Below, one piece after another: positions 44,823 through 56,862 of a stretch of 64,000 nt of DNA. The position numbers were made by a program, and so were the translations under genes. The DNA lies in assembly GCF_029873635.1 (NCBI RefSeq), contig NC_080420.1, forward strand, positions 55,203,457 to 55,267,456, written 5' to 3'. Position 1 is the first letter of the stretch, and each line of letters begins with the position of its first letter. The notes under the pieces are model-generated. The model did no database searches. It was given only the letters and a program-made list of their open reading frames with translations, and was not told the DNA's origin. The DNA comes from Malania oleifera. Lineage: Eukaryota; Streptophyta; Magnoliopsida; Santalales; Ximeniaceae.

Positions 44823-47182
44823 CTGCATGCATGCAGTTCATAACCACAAATAAATATAAGTAATCCCATATAATAATGCATGTCTTTACCTCTCAATATC
44901 AATAACAATAACAATGCATGTCTTTGCGTATGCAAAATTTTTTAATAAAAGAATAAATCTTCACTTAAAATTCATCCTTAGACATTATTTGTTCGAGAAA
45001 TTTATAATAATTTTTGTTCCTTTCTTTCATTTCACATTTTTCCTATTGAAAAGGTGAATAAATTATCCTATTATTGTTTTAAAGATGGAGTAGTTCAACC
45101 GCATTGTCATGCCATTGTCATTCAATGATTTAATTCTCTTGGTTTAGTTTAAATTCTTATACCATTGTAATAAATATTATAAATATATTAATTAATATTA
45201 TTAAATTCTCCTATAATTCTTCACAGTGCATCTATTTCACTAGCTACATTAAGATTATAATATGCAGTTAGTGTTCGTAAATAATCATGGAAAATGGGGA
45301 CCATGATAGATTGAATAAGATGAAATTTCTTATATATATATTGTGGGTCGTACATAGCAGGCTTGTTCCTTATTATCTACTTGTAAAAATTAAGACTTAT
45401 ACTAATTAATGAGTAAATTTAACAAAGAAGTGAATGAAAACCCCAATTTTCCTTATATGCTTGCATGAGATGATGTGATTAATTTTGAGATAGTTTTGTC
45501 GTTTAACATTTGGCTAAATCTATCTTGTATTTCACCAAATGATATTGAAGATAGGTGTTAGTTTGTTGCTGCAGATGATTTACCAAACACGATCATGTCA
45601 AAATATTTGTATTATATGCATCATATCTAATTCCAATTAATCATTAAGCTATTTAGTTGCGATTATCGAAATGCCTATTCCCAAGAAAATAGAAAAAATT
45701 GATAGTTTGTGTAAAAGAATTTATTATTTTTAGGAAAAAGGGTAGCAATCTAAAACATTTTATAAACCCATAATAATGCATAGGTAAGAAATAAATATCC
45801 CAAATTTTTGCATGGAAATATATATATATATATATATATATTCATCTCTTATTTTATATTTGATGCAATAATAATAAGGAATATACAATAAATTACTTAA
45901 TTCTATTAATTTCTAAATTTTCAATTGATTACATCCCATCTTAATTTCACAAATAGTTATATTCAATGAATCAAATGCAATATTAGTCTAATCTAATCAT
46001 TCAAAACCTAATTCGAGAAACTTAAACTTAGTTCATCTGAAAAATATACTGAACATTTAAGTCCTTACGGGGTGGTTTTTATTGCAAAACTATAAGCTAC
46101 TTAGGAAAGTTAAATAAATAAATAAAACTTAAAGCATGCAAAAGCATTAGAATATACGAAAGTTGAATATACTAAAAAACAAAAACATTCTCGAAATATC
46201 ATTTGGTTAATAAAATTTCTAGTTAGTAAATAAATATATGAACAGTCAATTATTAATTAATTATATGAGTAAATAATTAAATAAAGTTTATCAAAGTAAA
46301 GCCACAAACACTGAGGTTTGGTTTCCCTTTCTTTTGTTTCATTGAGTTCAGCCATACATAAAAAATAATAAGCAATCATAACTAAAGTTGAGATGATATG
46401 ACGGACGATACCCATAATCATGAATATATTCACTTCATATGATTGCTGGCTTTTTGGTCATTTAATTAAAATGATGTAGTTAAAGGATTGTTTGGCATTA
46501 TTCTTTTTTTAATACTGAAGTTGTTTCATTAATGAGCATAATATGTTGATCAATTTTGTTAATTTTTAATTTTAAATTATTGTAAAAACAACTGACAATT
46601 ATAATTTTAGTTTTCACTCCTTTCATGGGATCATTAATTACTAAAATTCTTTTTTAAAAAGTCAACAAATTCAGTTTATACATTATGCATATAAATATTT
46701 TTTTTTTTTGGGATTTCAAAATTTTAAAACAAGAAAATTAAATAAAATATTTTTACCACTTCATAGAAATATAATTATTCTTGAAGTATTAAAGATGGAG
46801 AGATTATAAGCTAAAAAATTTCTAAATAAATAATAATAAATACTCCTTCATTTATGGTAAATTGCACGTACCATTCATGTTTCCATAATATTTTCTTTTC
46901 ACCTTTTTACATTAATCACACAACCACTCAGCTCTCACTCTCACCATCACACTAAAGAAAATTAAAAAAAAAAAAAAAAAATGGGGCCAAAAACTTATTG
47001 AAAACTTGAATTTACCAAGTTACCACCCTGCGAATTGCTGAAAATTCGCACATTATTTACAACTAAAAAAGGTTAAAAAGGTAAATTCAAAATATTCAAG
47101 GTAGGTTTTGGCTAAAACAAATGCTCAATCAAACACAAACAAAAAGCCAAGAGCCACCACCTCAGTCGGCCAAGCCTCTTAC
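44823..47182 (-). other. PDLP intron 1 (2.36 kb)
   Basis: Bounded by donor GCG|GTAAGAGG (47182) and acceptor GCATGCATGCAG|AT (44823). AT-rich, with an AT repeat at 45817-45841 and A-runs near 46960-46980. I see no element ends inside it, unlike the surrounding DNA. Confidence 0.8.
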
Positions 47183-47933
47183 CGCTCGAGTGATCCCCAC
47201 CTTCCCAATACCGCGCGTAGCACTTGCCCAAGAACATGTCCCCGCTGGCCGCGGCCCCACACTCGGTTTTCAGCCGTTGGATCGCGTCTGATAAGCAGTC
47301 CTGGCACTCGCTCGTACTCAAATCCCCCACGCACTGTGCCATACCTTGGATTTCCCCGGACCCACCGACCCTAAAGAACTGATCTCCGCCGTTGATGTAC
47401 GCCAGAACCGCATCACGCCGGGTCAACGCCATGGAGTTGTACCCCATCAACGGCCCACATTTCTTGAACACCACGGTCTTCTCCTCCACCCCCAGGAAGG
47501 TGGCGTTGTCGTATTTGATGAAGCAGCCCTCGAGCTGCAACGCGCCGCCGCAGGAGTTGGGGCAGAGGGTGCCGAGCTGACTCACCGAGCGGACGATGCA
47601 CTGGCCGCACTCGGAGGGCTGGAGGTCACCGCGGCACTGGTAGAGGCCGTAGACGGGGCCGGAGCCGGCGCCGTCATCGGAGGGGATTGACCCCTGCGCG
47701 GTGAACTTGTTGAAGGGGGCGAAGACGGAGGGAGTGGTGGCTGAGTTGATCAGGGAGGTGAGGAGCGAGTTGACGTTGGACTCGTAGGGTGATCCCGGGG
47801 TGAACCTAAGCTGGGTGCACCCACCGTAGATGAAGGAATCCATGGAAGACGTTGATGGGTCTGTCAGGATTGCAAAGGTGGTGAGTAGGAGAAGCCAAAG
47901 AGTAGAGAGAGGAAGAGGAGCTCCAGCAAACAT
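47183..47933 (-). CDS. PDLP: Plasmodesmata-located protein (PDLP), exon 1: signal peptide and two DUF26 domains
   Basis: The chosen start is the Met at 47933 (MFAGAPLPLSTLWLLLLTTF), which gives a clean signal peptide to about residue 30. The upstream in-frame Met at 48095 would add translated CT/AC repeats. Residues about 34-140 form DUF26 domain 1, with the C-X8-C-X2-C motif C100/C109/C112. Residues about 150-243 form domain 2, with C201/C210/C213. Spliced with exons 2 and 3 the protein is 291 aa, close to usual PDLP length, with a C-terminal transmembrane helix. PDLPs localise to plasmodesmata and modulate callose deposition and cell-to-cell movement, including in defence; that is family knowledge. 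The length, TM anchor and lack of a kinase domain distinguish it from cysteine-rich receptor kinases and secreted DUF26 proteins. GC content is clearly higher than the surroundings and the frame is intact. Subfamily looks PDLP6/7/8-like, but this is a guess. Confidence 0.94.
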
Positions 47934-47935
47934 GT

Positions 47936-47937
<2 letters not shown>

Positions 47938-48018
<81 letters not shown>
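47938..48018. repeat. Compound (TG)n(GA)n repeat in the PDLP 5' leader
   Basis: In the transcript sense a CT run of about 23 units followed by an AC run of about 18 units, ending five bases before the start codon. It lies inside the probable 5' UTR. Confidence 0.95.
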
Positions 48019-48020
<2 letters not shown>

Positions 48021-48230
48021 GCGGGTGGTAGAAGCTGAAAGAGTTGCAACTTGAGGCTGATGGTGGGGTGTATAATTGCATAAAGCTATAGGCAAAGGGT
48101 AAAGGCAATGCAGGCTTTAAGAGAGATGTTTTTTCTCCCTCTCCCTCTCCCTCTCCCTCTCCCTCTCCTTTTCCTTTTTCTTTTTTTAATACATCTTGAA
48201 GGACAATGAGTTTACGCAAATGGAACTAGG
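48019..48230 (-). promoter_or_regulatory. Probable PDLP 5' UTR and proximal promoter
   Basis: Contains a GGGAGA hexamer tract (plus CTCCCT, 48135-48170) and a weak TATA-like CCTATAGC or AATTATACACC on the minus strand (about 48065-48095). No strong core promoter is evident and the start site is not determinable by eye. Pyrimidine-rich leaders of this kind are common in plant genes. Confidence 0.4.
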
Positions 48231-49043
48231 TCAGTCTGTAGCCATTGTGTGTTTTCATTTTCGTGTCATAAATTACTTTAAAGCCAACTGTATAAAAATC
48301 TACGATAGTTAATATGATAGAAAAGAAATATCAAAGGTACGCATGAGATAAATCAAAAAATAAGTTAAAAGTTTGAATTATATGTAGGTGATAGTGAAAT
48401 AATAAAAATTGCTTAAGGATAACAAAGGAATTTAAATTTTAAATTTTAATAATAGACACTAACTATAAGAAAATCCAAATATTAAGATCAATCTTAATAA
48501 TATAAATTAAAATTACAATGATATATCATTTTAACATGAAACTTTAGTGTAAATACAACTTTATCATGACTAAAAGCGCATAATAAAAGCACATTTGCAA
48601 TATACTATTTCATTAAATATTACATTTAAAATGCATAATACGAATAATATTTACGTAAACTTTTTTATGTGTTTTTTTGTGAGATTAATTGTCATATATA
48701 TGTATTTTGATAATTAGTTTTGGTAGTAATATCATAGTAAACACATTATTTTATATTATTTGTCCAACATAATTGACAAATATTGATAAATTCACATGAA
48801 TAATATAATATTTATAAAAGTTATATGTAGTACATAAAACTTTAAAAATATTTGGGACATGTACATATAAATTTATTTGCGGCGGTTCAATTTAAATGTA
48901 AAATTAATTAAAAAAATAAAATACAGATATAAATCATACTAATATTGAATAATGATTTAAAATGTAAAATTTGAATAAAATTTAAATATTTTTATTTTAT
49001 AACATATGGAAACTTGAACACTTATTAAATTACTTGCATCTAT
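48231..49043. other. AT-rich intergenic sequence upstream of PDLP
   Basis: No element end, repeat or frame seen. Confidence 0.5.
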
Positions 49044-51362
49044 TGTTGACCTTATTAGTCATATCCCGTTTTGATTATGAAAAATACTATGATATTTAAT
49101 AGTGAATGAGTTTATGTGCAGGACCAATCGGAAGTATCATATGGTGCACGCACATAGACTTGAAGAAAGATAAAGACCCTAAAGATCATTTTGTGTTGTA
49201 ATTTATATTAATCATTTATTCAAATATGTAATAGTAATTAGGGAAAATGATCTATAATAATAATTAATGCCTTACCTGTAAGGTAGGATGGATAAGCTCA
49301 AGACCATAGATAGACTTTAGGGAACACAATTCGGTCGACCAACACCGAATTTTTTCTGTTTTCAAAAAGACTTAGAAATGATCATAGGACACTCAAACAT
49401 GCATTTATATAAATGGTCATTTGAATAGAGTGTTTGCATGCTTAAAAAGAACCGAAATGCACTTAAGTTGCATGTTCGGTCGACCGTACTACTCAAGTAC
49501 AAATGCCCCCGGTAGACCGAACAGGTGTCAGGTCAACAGTTTGACCATGGCCTGGTCAACCGAACTTTTCAATTCATTACCTATCGGTCAACTGAACCCT
49601 GATCGAGTCAATAGTTTGACCATAGCCTGATCGACCGAACTTATATCGTTCATTTATACCCGGTCGACTGAACCCCCTAGGGAGTCAACTTTTTGACCAC
49701 CTAGTTGACCAAGCCCAAAATATACTCCAATGCTCTGTTCGACCGAGGGTCCCCGGGAGATGTCCCAACTACCTAGTCGACCGAACTTTCCAGTTCAAAT
49801 ACTCCCGGTCGACCGAACTGCGCTAATTGAAAAAAAATCGTCCTTCCCGGTCGACTGAGACCATAGTTCATTTCTCACTGGTTGACCAAACCTCGATAAT
49901 TTTGCCCTCGACACATGTGTCCGGTTGACCGAGTCCCTAGTTTATTTTTTGTCCTGGTTGACCGAACCATATGAACTTGGGTCGACCGAAAATGTTTCTA
50001 GTCGACCAAAGCTCTCAGGTTGGACTTAATTTTTAGCGTGGTTAATATTTTTAAACGGGGTTAACTTGGTTAAAATATATTAAAACTTTCCTAATAATTC
50101 CATGGGTCCTTAACAGTTACATTTTAGTGGTTGTCTATATATACCCCCTCATTTGGAATAATTATATGAGATTAGCAAATATAATTAGCCAATATCCTCT
50201 CAATCTCAAAAAACCTATATTTCATATTCAAGCTTTAAACTCCCACTCTTACTCATTCATGTTGCAAATACCTCTTTGTAAGACTATTTTTGTGCTTATC
50301 TCACCAAGCTTAAACCCTCTCTTAGTTGTTCTATTTGATATTTATATTTCATAGAGAGTAAGCTTCAAGTTCTCCTAGGGGGCATCGTAAATAAGTCTTT
50401 TGTAGGAAAACTTCTTTGGGCTTCTGAGTTTTACATTCTCATTGCAATTCTCAAGAGTTCATATTGTGTTTTGGTTGCAAAAATATTATACATCATTTTC
50501 AAAAATATCTCTTGTGCGTATCTTTGAGAAATCTATTTTGAGATATTTTCTTAAGTGCTAAAAGATCTTTGTTGCTACACCTTTTGATTGAGATTATCTT
50601 TTTATTACAAAGATCAAATAAATATTTTGCAAATCATTTTTAAATATCTCATGTGGTTTATATTGAGAAATATTATTTGTTGAGATATTTGAAGTGTTCT
50701 TGTAATCTTTGTTGGTGCATTATGATTGAAATATTATTTTGACACAAAGATCCTATCATTTACACTCTCACCCACTGATTGTTATATTTGCTTAATATTT
50801 GAGAGTAAACACTTAGACTACACCGAGATTATCAAATCCTATTTCTTGGTAGTGTATTAATTATATTGTGTTTAGTGGTACATAATCAGCTTAGTGTAAG
50901 AAGCATTTCCTTGTACACAAAATTATATACACATATATTGTATTTCAAGGCACGGGCCTAAAGAGGGAGACTAACCATGTGGAATAGTCCCGGATTGGCT
51001 TAAATCCGGTTAGGAAAGCTAAGTGCGTTATCTTGTTAAGGCGTATCGATTGAGGTCAGCCCCTTGAATTGACCTGGTTGTATTAGGTGCCGCTCCACCC
51101 ATTTAAGTAAGCATTATAGTAGTAATCATTAGGCTGGTGTGGCCAAGGCGGGGACGTAGGCGAACCTCGATAACATATCGTGCGTGTTCATTTACATTTT
51201 CACAATTTAATTACTGCACGTATATGTTATATTGTGAATGATTGAGTTTATATTTGCATAGATAGACCCTTGATTAAGTAATACCGTTTATCTCGTTCAA
51301 CCTAGGTTATAATTTTTAAATACCCAATTCACCCCCCTCTTGGGATTGTACCTTTTCTATCA
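49044..51362 (+). repeat. Solo copia LTR with target duplication
   Basis: 2.3 kb from TGTTGACCTTATTAGTCA to CCTTTTCTATCA, flanked by TCTAT (49039-49043) and TTTAT (51363-51367), one mismatch. Plus-sense TATA box CTATATATACCCC at 50135-50145, the longest dyad array of the window at 49328-50020, and the GGACGTAGGC and CCCAATTCACCCCCC blocks near the 3' end. The hairpin position (51128-51148) has degenerate pairing. It lies 1.1 kb upstream of PDLP and points away from it. Confidence 0.87.
49328..50020 (+). promoter_or_regulatory. CGGTCGACCGAAC dyad array, about 18 copies
   Basis: Copies of CGGTCGACCGAAC and variants (GGTCAACCGAAC, AGTCGACCGAAC), spaced 20-50 bp over 0.7 kb, ending 115 bp before the TATA box at 50135. 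Confidence 0.6.
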
Positions 51363-51586
51363 TTTATGTATTTATATATAAATATATATTTATATATAAT
51401 TGTAATGTTCTAAAATTAGAACTAATTTTTTGCAGAAGGTAACTCAGAAAACAATCACTTATTCTAATTTTAATGTATATAATATATGTAAACAAAAATG
51501 TAACATGGTATATATATATTTCAATATTTTTTAATAATATTAACTAAAATTAATTATATAATTTTAGTGAAAAAAATTGTATTGTA

Positions 51587-51618
<32 letters not shown>

Positions 51619-51954
51619 TTTAAAATACTTCAATCATTTATGTTAATTTTAATGTATATAATGTATGTAAACATAAATGTAACACAGTATATATATTTTT
51701 ATAATTTTAAACAACATAAATTAAAATTAGTTCTATACTTTTCGCAAATGTAAATATAGAGACACTAATAATTTGAATTAATTTTATAATAAAAAAGTGT
51801 TGAGAAAGAAAATGATGGAAAGTTGTTGAGTTGGGGTTATTTTTCAAAAAAAATTGTTTAGTGAAATTCATTAATGTTGAAATTTTTAAATTTTGTCTAA
51901 TAAAAAAGAAAAAAATTTTAAAACTAATTTTTTAAAAAATTAATGAAATCATTT
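51363..51954. other. AT-rich spacer with diverged repeats
   Basis: Contains two diverged copies of a TTTTAATGTATATAATATATG segment (about 51468 and 51648) and an AT run at 51588-51613. No gene. Confidence 0.5.
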
Positions 51955-52467
51955 GTAACGACCAAAAAAATAGTTATACAAGATTAGTGAAATGATTCTT
52001 AAAAAAATTAAATAAATAAATAAATAATTATTAATTTGAAAATATAATAATATATAAATATAATATGATATAATATAATATTATATATATATATATATTT
52101 ATATATATGAAATAACCAGAAGGAATCAAATTCCTTCAGGATTAAGAAATCCAGAGGAGACCCCCCATCTTACGCCACTCTCTTTCTCCCTATACGCTTC
52201 ATCTCTCTCTCTCTCCTCAATTTCTTTGGTTAATCGTGCGCTGTTTGAAAAACGGAAAATACCATTGGATTCCAAATTCGACCACCAATATTTTAACCAA
52301 AGTGGATTCTTCATTTGGCGGTCCTACGCACCACTCCTAGACTAAGGTAGTGAGAATAAATTATGTTAGACATTTTTAAAGTTAACTGATTAAATTGTAG
52401 TATTTGATTATATGAATTATATATATAATTTTTTGAAGATTCAAGCATATGGAAATGATAATTTGGG

Positions 52468-52513
<46 letters not shown>

Positions 52514-53554
52514 GGGAAAACCAAAGTGAGCAGGTTAATTATCTTCGTTTCTCGAAAATTATATATTTTTAGTTAAATGAAATTGTGGAGATGGTAAGGC
52601 CTAGTTTTCAGCAAAATATGTTTTTCATGGGCAGGTTATTATATTCTGAAGTAATATTAAAATTGTGTGGCATGAGGTTAATTCTTTATAATAAACTGAT
52701 TGGGATTTTTGTGATGTATTTAACTTATATGTTATAATGTTATATTGTTATTCATGTAAATTTCAATATAACGTTGGCAGACATGAGGAGTTCATTATAT
52801 TGTCCTTGATATAAATCGCAATATAACGTTGGTAGGATAAAAGAAGGTTGTTAAATTGTCATTTATATAAATGTGGTAAAACGTTGGCAGGCATGAGGAG
52901 GTCGTTTTACTGATTTATTATGAATAGGGTCTTGTGTATTGTAACTGTGGAAGTGCAGTTGTGAAGTACGTACTACGAACGATGGGGAGGGATGCTCAGT
53001 ACGTAGTGGGAACGATGGGGAGGGATGCCCGGAAAGTAAGAAAGTATTAGGAAGTGAAGTAAATATGTATTTTTTTTATTATGTGTGTAAGTACATGTAG
53101 GTGAATTGAATGTTTCGTGATTATGAATATGCTGTGGTATTACGTAAAGTACGTGTATGCAAATTCTGTAGTATGATAGATATTAAATGTGTGTGAGTAT
53201 AATTACAAGTGTCCTTACAGTTGTAATTAATTAACAAATGATTATATTTTCGTATACACTAAAATTCATGTTGTCACACACACTAATAATAATTTATTTC
53301 GTCTTACTAAAAAATGTCTCACCCAATATATACAGCAAATTTTTCAGGACCTTCTCGTGATCGAGCTAAGCGAGCTCCAAGACAGGCTTGTTAGCTTAGT
53401 ATAGTGTGAGTGGCTATAAGATATGGAACTTTATGTTTTTATTCTAAACCCTTAGACTATAATAACACTATTTAGAAATGTTTATATTGATAATAATATA
53501 TAAGGTTGGTATTGTATTTGAGGATGTTTAATTATTTTCCGCTGCTTGCATGAT
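51955..53554 (+). repeat. Ty3/gypsy LTR, 3' end displaced by a CACTA insertion
   Basis: Starts TGTAACGACCAAAAAAATAG. It has three diverged copies of a repeat of about 57 bp with the word AACGTTGGCAGGCATGAGGA (52745-52905), a GATGGGGAGGGATGC doublet (52975-53035), and the conserved gypsy-LTR block at 53270-53325. It runs to GCTGCTTGCATGAT, where a CACTA terminus begins. Confidence 0.6.
52745..52905. repeat. Minisatellite of about 57 bp, three diverged copies
   Basis: Units contain CAATATAACGTTGGCAG and ATGAGGAGGTCGTT words. Confidence 0.75.
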
Positions 53555-53945
53555 CACTACGAAAAATCAGGGTATTAGTGAAGGATCAAATATGTCATTG
53601 ATACTTATAAATTCGTCACAAATAGTATTAGTGACGAATTTATAAGTATTAGTAACAGTTTTAAATTATTTTCTATATCTGCGATTACTACTAACTATTA
53701 GTGATGAATTTTAAATTTGTCACTAATAATACAATATTAGTGACAGATTATAACCGTCACTAAAACTCTAATACCGTCACTATAAATTCTACATCGGCTC
53801 TCATCAAATTCGTCACTAATAGTAGGATATTAGTAAGGAATTACAAATCCGTCACTAATAGTACAGTATTAGTGAAAGATTCAAATTCGTCACTAATACC
53901 GTACTATTAGTAACGAATTTGAATCATTCACTTATAATTAAAAAA
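53555..53945. repeat. CACTA terminal and subterminal repeats
   Basis: About fifteen copies of ATTAGTGACGAATTT and its complement AAATTCGTCACTAATA in both orientations, next to the CACTA end. Confidence 0.88.
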
Positions 53946-55040
53946 TTAAAACTTTTTTAATACTAATTCTTTTTTTATCATCAATTCCTATAAAAATCTA
54001 TAATTACATTTTCGCATACATAACTTGAAACCATAATTACTACAAAATTCATAAATTATTCGAAATTTCGAATTCTAATACAAATTTAATTAAAATAAAG
54101 AAAAAACATATGTTCAGATAACCAAAAAAATTCAAAATTAAAATACAAATATATTATACAAATTTAAATTAAAATACAGAAATTCTATTTGTTCAAATAA
54201 TAATAAAAATTATAAAAAAAAAATCAAAAATTGCATCTGACGATTGTAGTGCATGCATGGCATCGTGCTGATGTTATGACAGTCACGAACCCTACAAATT
54301 AAGAATCATAAAAAAAAAAAATTAATCTACAAATGGAGAGCAGAATAGAGAGCTAACGCTTAGTATAATCAGAAAGAAAAATATAGAGAGTACGTTGTAC
54401 AATAATTTTCAATCCTAAACGAATAACTGAAATGAATGTGAATGACGTACGTATGAATATATACAGTTGCATGCATCAAACCACACACGTAAACACTTTA
54501 ACTCGTTTTCAAAACAGAATATCCCCGACGGTGGACAAATGATAATACTTATCCATAGTTAAAAGCAAATGATATGTCATGCATGTTAATAGATGCAAAT
54601 TTAGGGTTTAATGAAATGACTTTTTGTTTAACTTTCACTCATCCTTTCAAAAATATTTTAACATTCATTTTATCATAATTATCTTTGTACATGGTTTTCT
54701 TTTTGGATAAATTTTAACGAAATTTCGGCAGCATACCGTCTATAAATTGAATATTTTCTCATAAAACCTATACCTGAAACATGGTTGTTTTCACTAAATA
54801 AAACATTTCAAGTATGCAACAACCTAAATCCACTACTAGTATGCAATTCACAATATATTGCATCAGTCATACAGTTGGCGTTCAACACAAGCATGTATTC
54901 CAATAGTTCAATATACAATTCATATAACATAACACCATCCATCAAGAAAATATTATCAGGAGAAAGTTAAAACACAATTCAACTAAGGTTTTCTAGTTTT
55001 GTCCAAAAGGTTGCTTTTCAAACATTCTTGATGTTGCTTG
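53946..55040. other. CACTA interior, non-coding
   Basis: AT-rich; contains TTTCGGCAGCATACC near 54724, a word that recurs in the tandem unit at 55555-55876. No gene visible. Confidence 0.45.
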
Positions 55041-55554
55041 AGTTGTGCATGAAGTTGTTACTTAGATTGTGAGAAGGCTTGTGATAGATTGAGTTGGGGT
55101 TTCTTGGATTCAATTATGGACATAAAAAGCTTTGGTTATATTTTGAGGAAATGGATTATGGTTTTGTTTCTTCTATTCAATGATAGTGGTGGAATCTTGG
55201 TTTACATCTTCCGTTTTCTTCATGGCAAATTGTTATTTCATGTTTTGTTCATTTTGGTGGTAAATGTCTTAATTAGAGTGCTAATTAGGTGTGAGGCTGG
55301 TGATCTTGTGGAAGGTTTGTTGCTTGGCAGGAATGAAGTATGTTTCTCATGTACACTTTGCTGATGATTTTTAGAAGGTTTTAAGATTACCTTTGCTTTG
55401 TTGGAGATTTTTTAGCTTGTCTTTGGTCCTTAGGATTTAATTTGCTAACTTGAGTTTGACTAAAAAAGTTTTCAATATATAGGAAGTTTCAAGTTGTGAT
55501 TCTTTAATGGGTTTCAATGTTCATAAGTGGCTAAGTTATAGTGTTCGAAAGATT
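55041..55554 (+). pseudogene. LINE (non-LTR) reverse transcriptase remnant
   Basis: Plus strand: LDCEKACDRLSWGFLDSIMD (from 55062) resembles the DFEKAYDRV-W-FL core of L1-type RT. It is followed by ILVVNVLIRVLIR and GDLVEGLLLGRNEV, then after a one-base shift VSHVHFADDF (about 55345-55371), where FADD is the catalytic site. Stops and frame changes are frequent and both ends are missing. Confidence 0.82.
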
Positions 55555-55876
55555 TATTTGGGAGGAGGTTAAGAAAGCGATGAAATTTAACAAATTTTCG
55601 ACAGTATTCCATCTGTATACCGAACTTTTCCTAAACCTGCAGGTCACAAAAGTTCTTATTATGTTTAGCCAAGCTAGCAGCAGTAGTACACAACCTAGGG
55701 TTTGTTTACGCATATATGAAATTGCAGAAATGATAAATCAAGTCCTAATAGCACAAGAAATACACGTTGGCATTGATCTTGAGCAGAACACACAACAAAA
55801 ATATTTGGGAGGAGGTTAAGAAAGCGTTGGAATTTAACAAATTTTCGGCAGCAAATAAAACATTTCCCAAACCTGC
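55555..55876. repeat. Tandem unit of about 245 bp: copy A and the start of copy B
   Basis: TTTGGGAGGAGGTTAAGAAA begins copy A (55555) and copy B (55800). Copy A runs through CCTGCAGGTCACAAAAG and CACAACCTAGGGTTTG to 55799. Copy B is cut after CCTGC (55876) by the Athila-like element and resumes at 60712. Confidence 0.85.
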
Positions 55877-56719
55877 TGACTCACTTCTAAAAATGAGTAG
55901 CTCAAAAGCTATCCCAAGTATAGGAGTACATTGTGTAATACTTAGCCCAAAAAGGTCAAATCGTCTCCTCAAGGAATGCAATTCAATTTCAAACTCGTGT
56001 AAAAACTAAAAAAAGAAAATAAGAAAACAATTTCACTGAACATGGTTCAAATTCGAAATCTTGGGGGTTTTGAAAATTTGTGGTGAAATTGAAACAAGCA
56101 AATGAACTAAGCTCAAACAAAATCCTAAACAAAAATAAATTAACCTACACAAAGTCTTAAACTTAACAAAATACTTAAACAAATTAAATCCACATTAAAA
56201 ATGAGCTCACATGAAAATCAACCCAACAATAAAGTATTCAAGGCAATGTATTAAAATGAACTTTAAACAAACATAACATGCATTAAATAAATGACAAGAA
56301 ATAACCCAAGCTTCAAATATTCAAATAACGAACCAAAAACAAAATTCTATTAATCTAATGTGAGCATTCAACAATTAAAATAAACTCAAACAATAATGTC
56401 TTAAACAAACATGAATTTAACCCAACATTAACTTTAAATTAAGTAAAGTAAACTTAACAATAAGGTACTCAAAACATATATTAAATTGACACAAGATAAA
56501 AAGGATAGAGAATAAAAAATAAAAGTAAATTAAACATACCAATAAAACAAACTTAGCATTAACTTAGCTACAATGTTTTTAAACATAAATATGCCCACTA
56601 TTAATTCTAAGCAAAAATATTCACCGCAAATAATCAACTAAAATTAAATATTTAAACATGTATTGAAATGACAAAATGAAACAAATAATAATAAACAACT
56701 AATTAATAAAAGAGACTAG

Positions 56720-56779
<60 letters not shown>

Positions 56780-56862
56780 CAATGCAGATGAAGATGTGGC
56801 TGCGGCGCAGCTCCAACAGGAGACCCCCAATGCAAACTCCCATCCAGCTTCCTTCGAGCCCT
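55877..56862 (-). repeat. Truncated 3' LTR of the Athila-like element
   Basis: Parallels 58765-59752, including a GA microsatellite (56723-56774) and GAGATGGAGCAATG. Similarity stops after CCTTCGAGCCCTA, so the U3 part (equivalent to 59753-60706) is gone. Confidence 0.88.

Noticed and set aside
44488..44847. 119-aa minus-strand frame with a Ser-Leu-rich tail
   Set aside because: Its first 38 codons are PDLP exon 2; the rest is read-through of a CT repeat in intron 2.
47346..47690. 114-aa plus-strand frame opposite PDLP exon 1
   Set aside because: Antisense shadow of a GC-rich coding exon; no independent support.
47806..48219. 137-aa minus-strand frame with Gly-Glu and Thr-His repeats
   Set aside because: Simple translation of the GGGAGA, CT and AC repeats in the PDLP leader, in the wrong frame for PDLP.
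52126..52314. 62-aa minus-strand frame in the gypsy LTR
   Set aside because: Inside an LTR, spans a CT-rich stretch, no recognisable motif.
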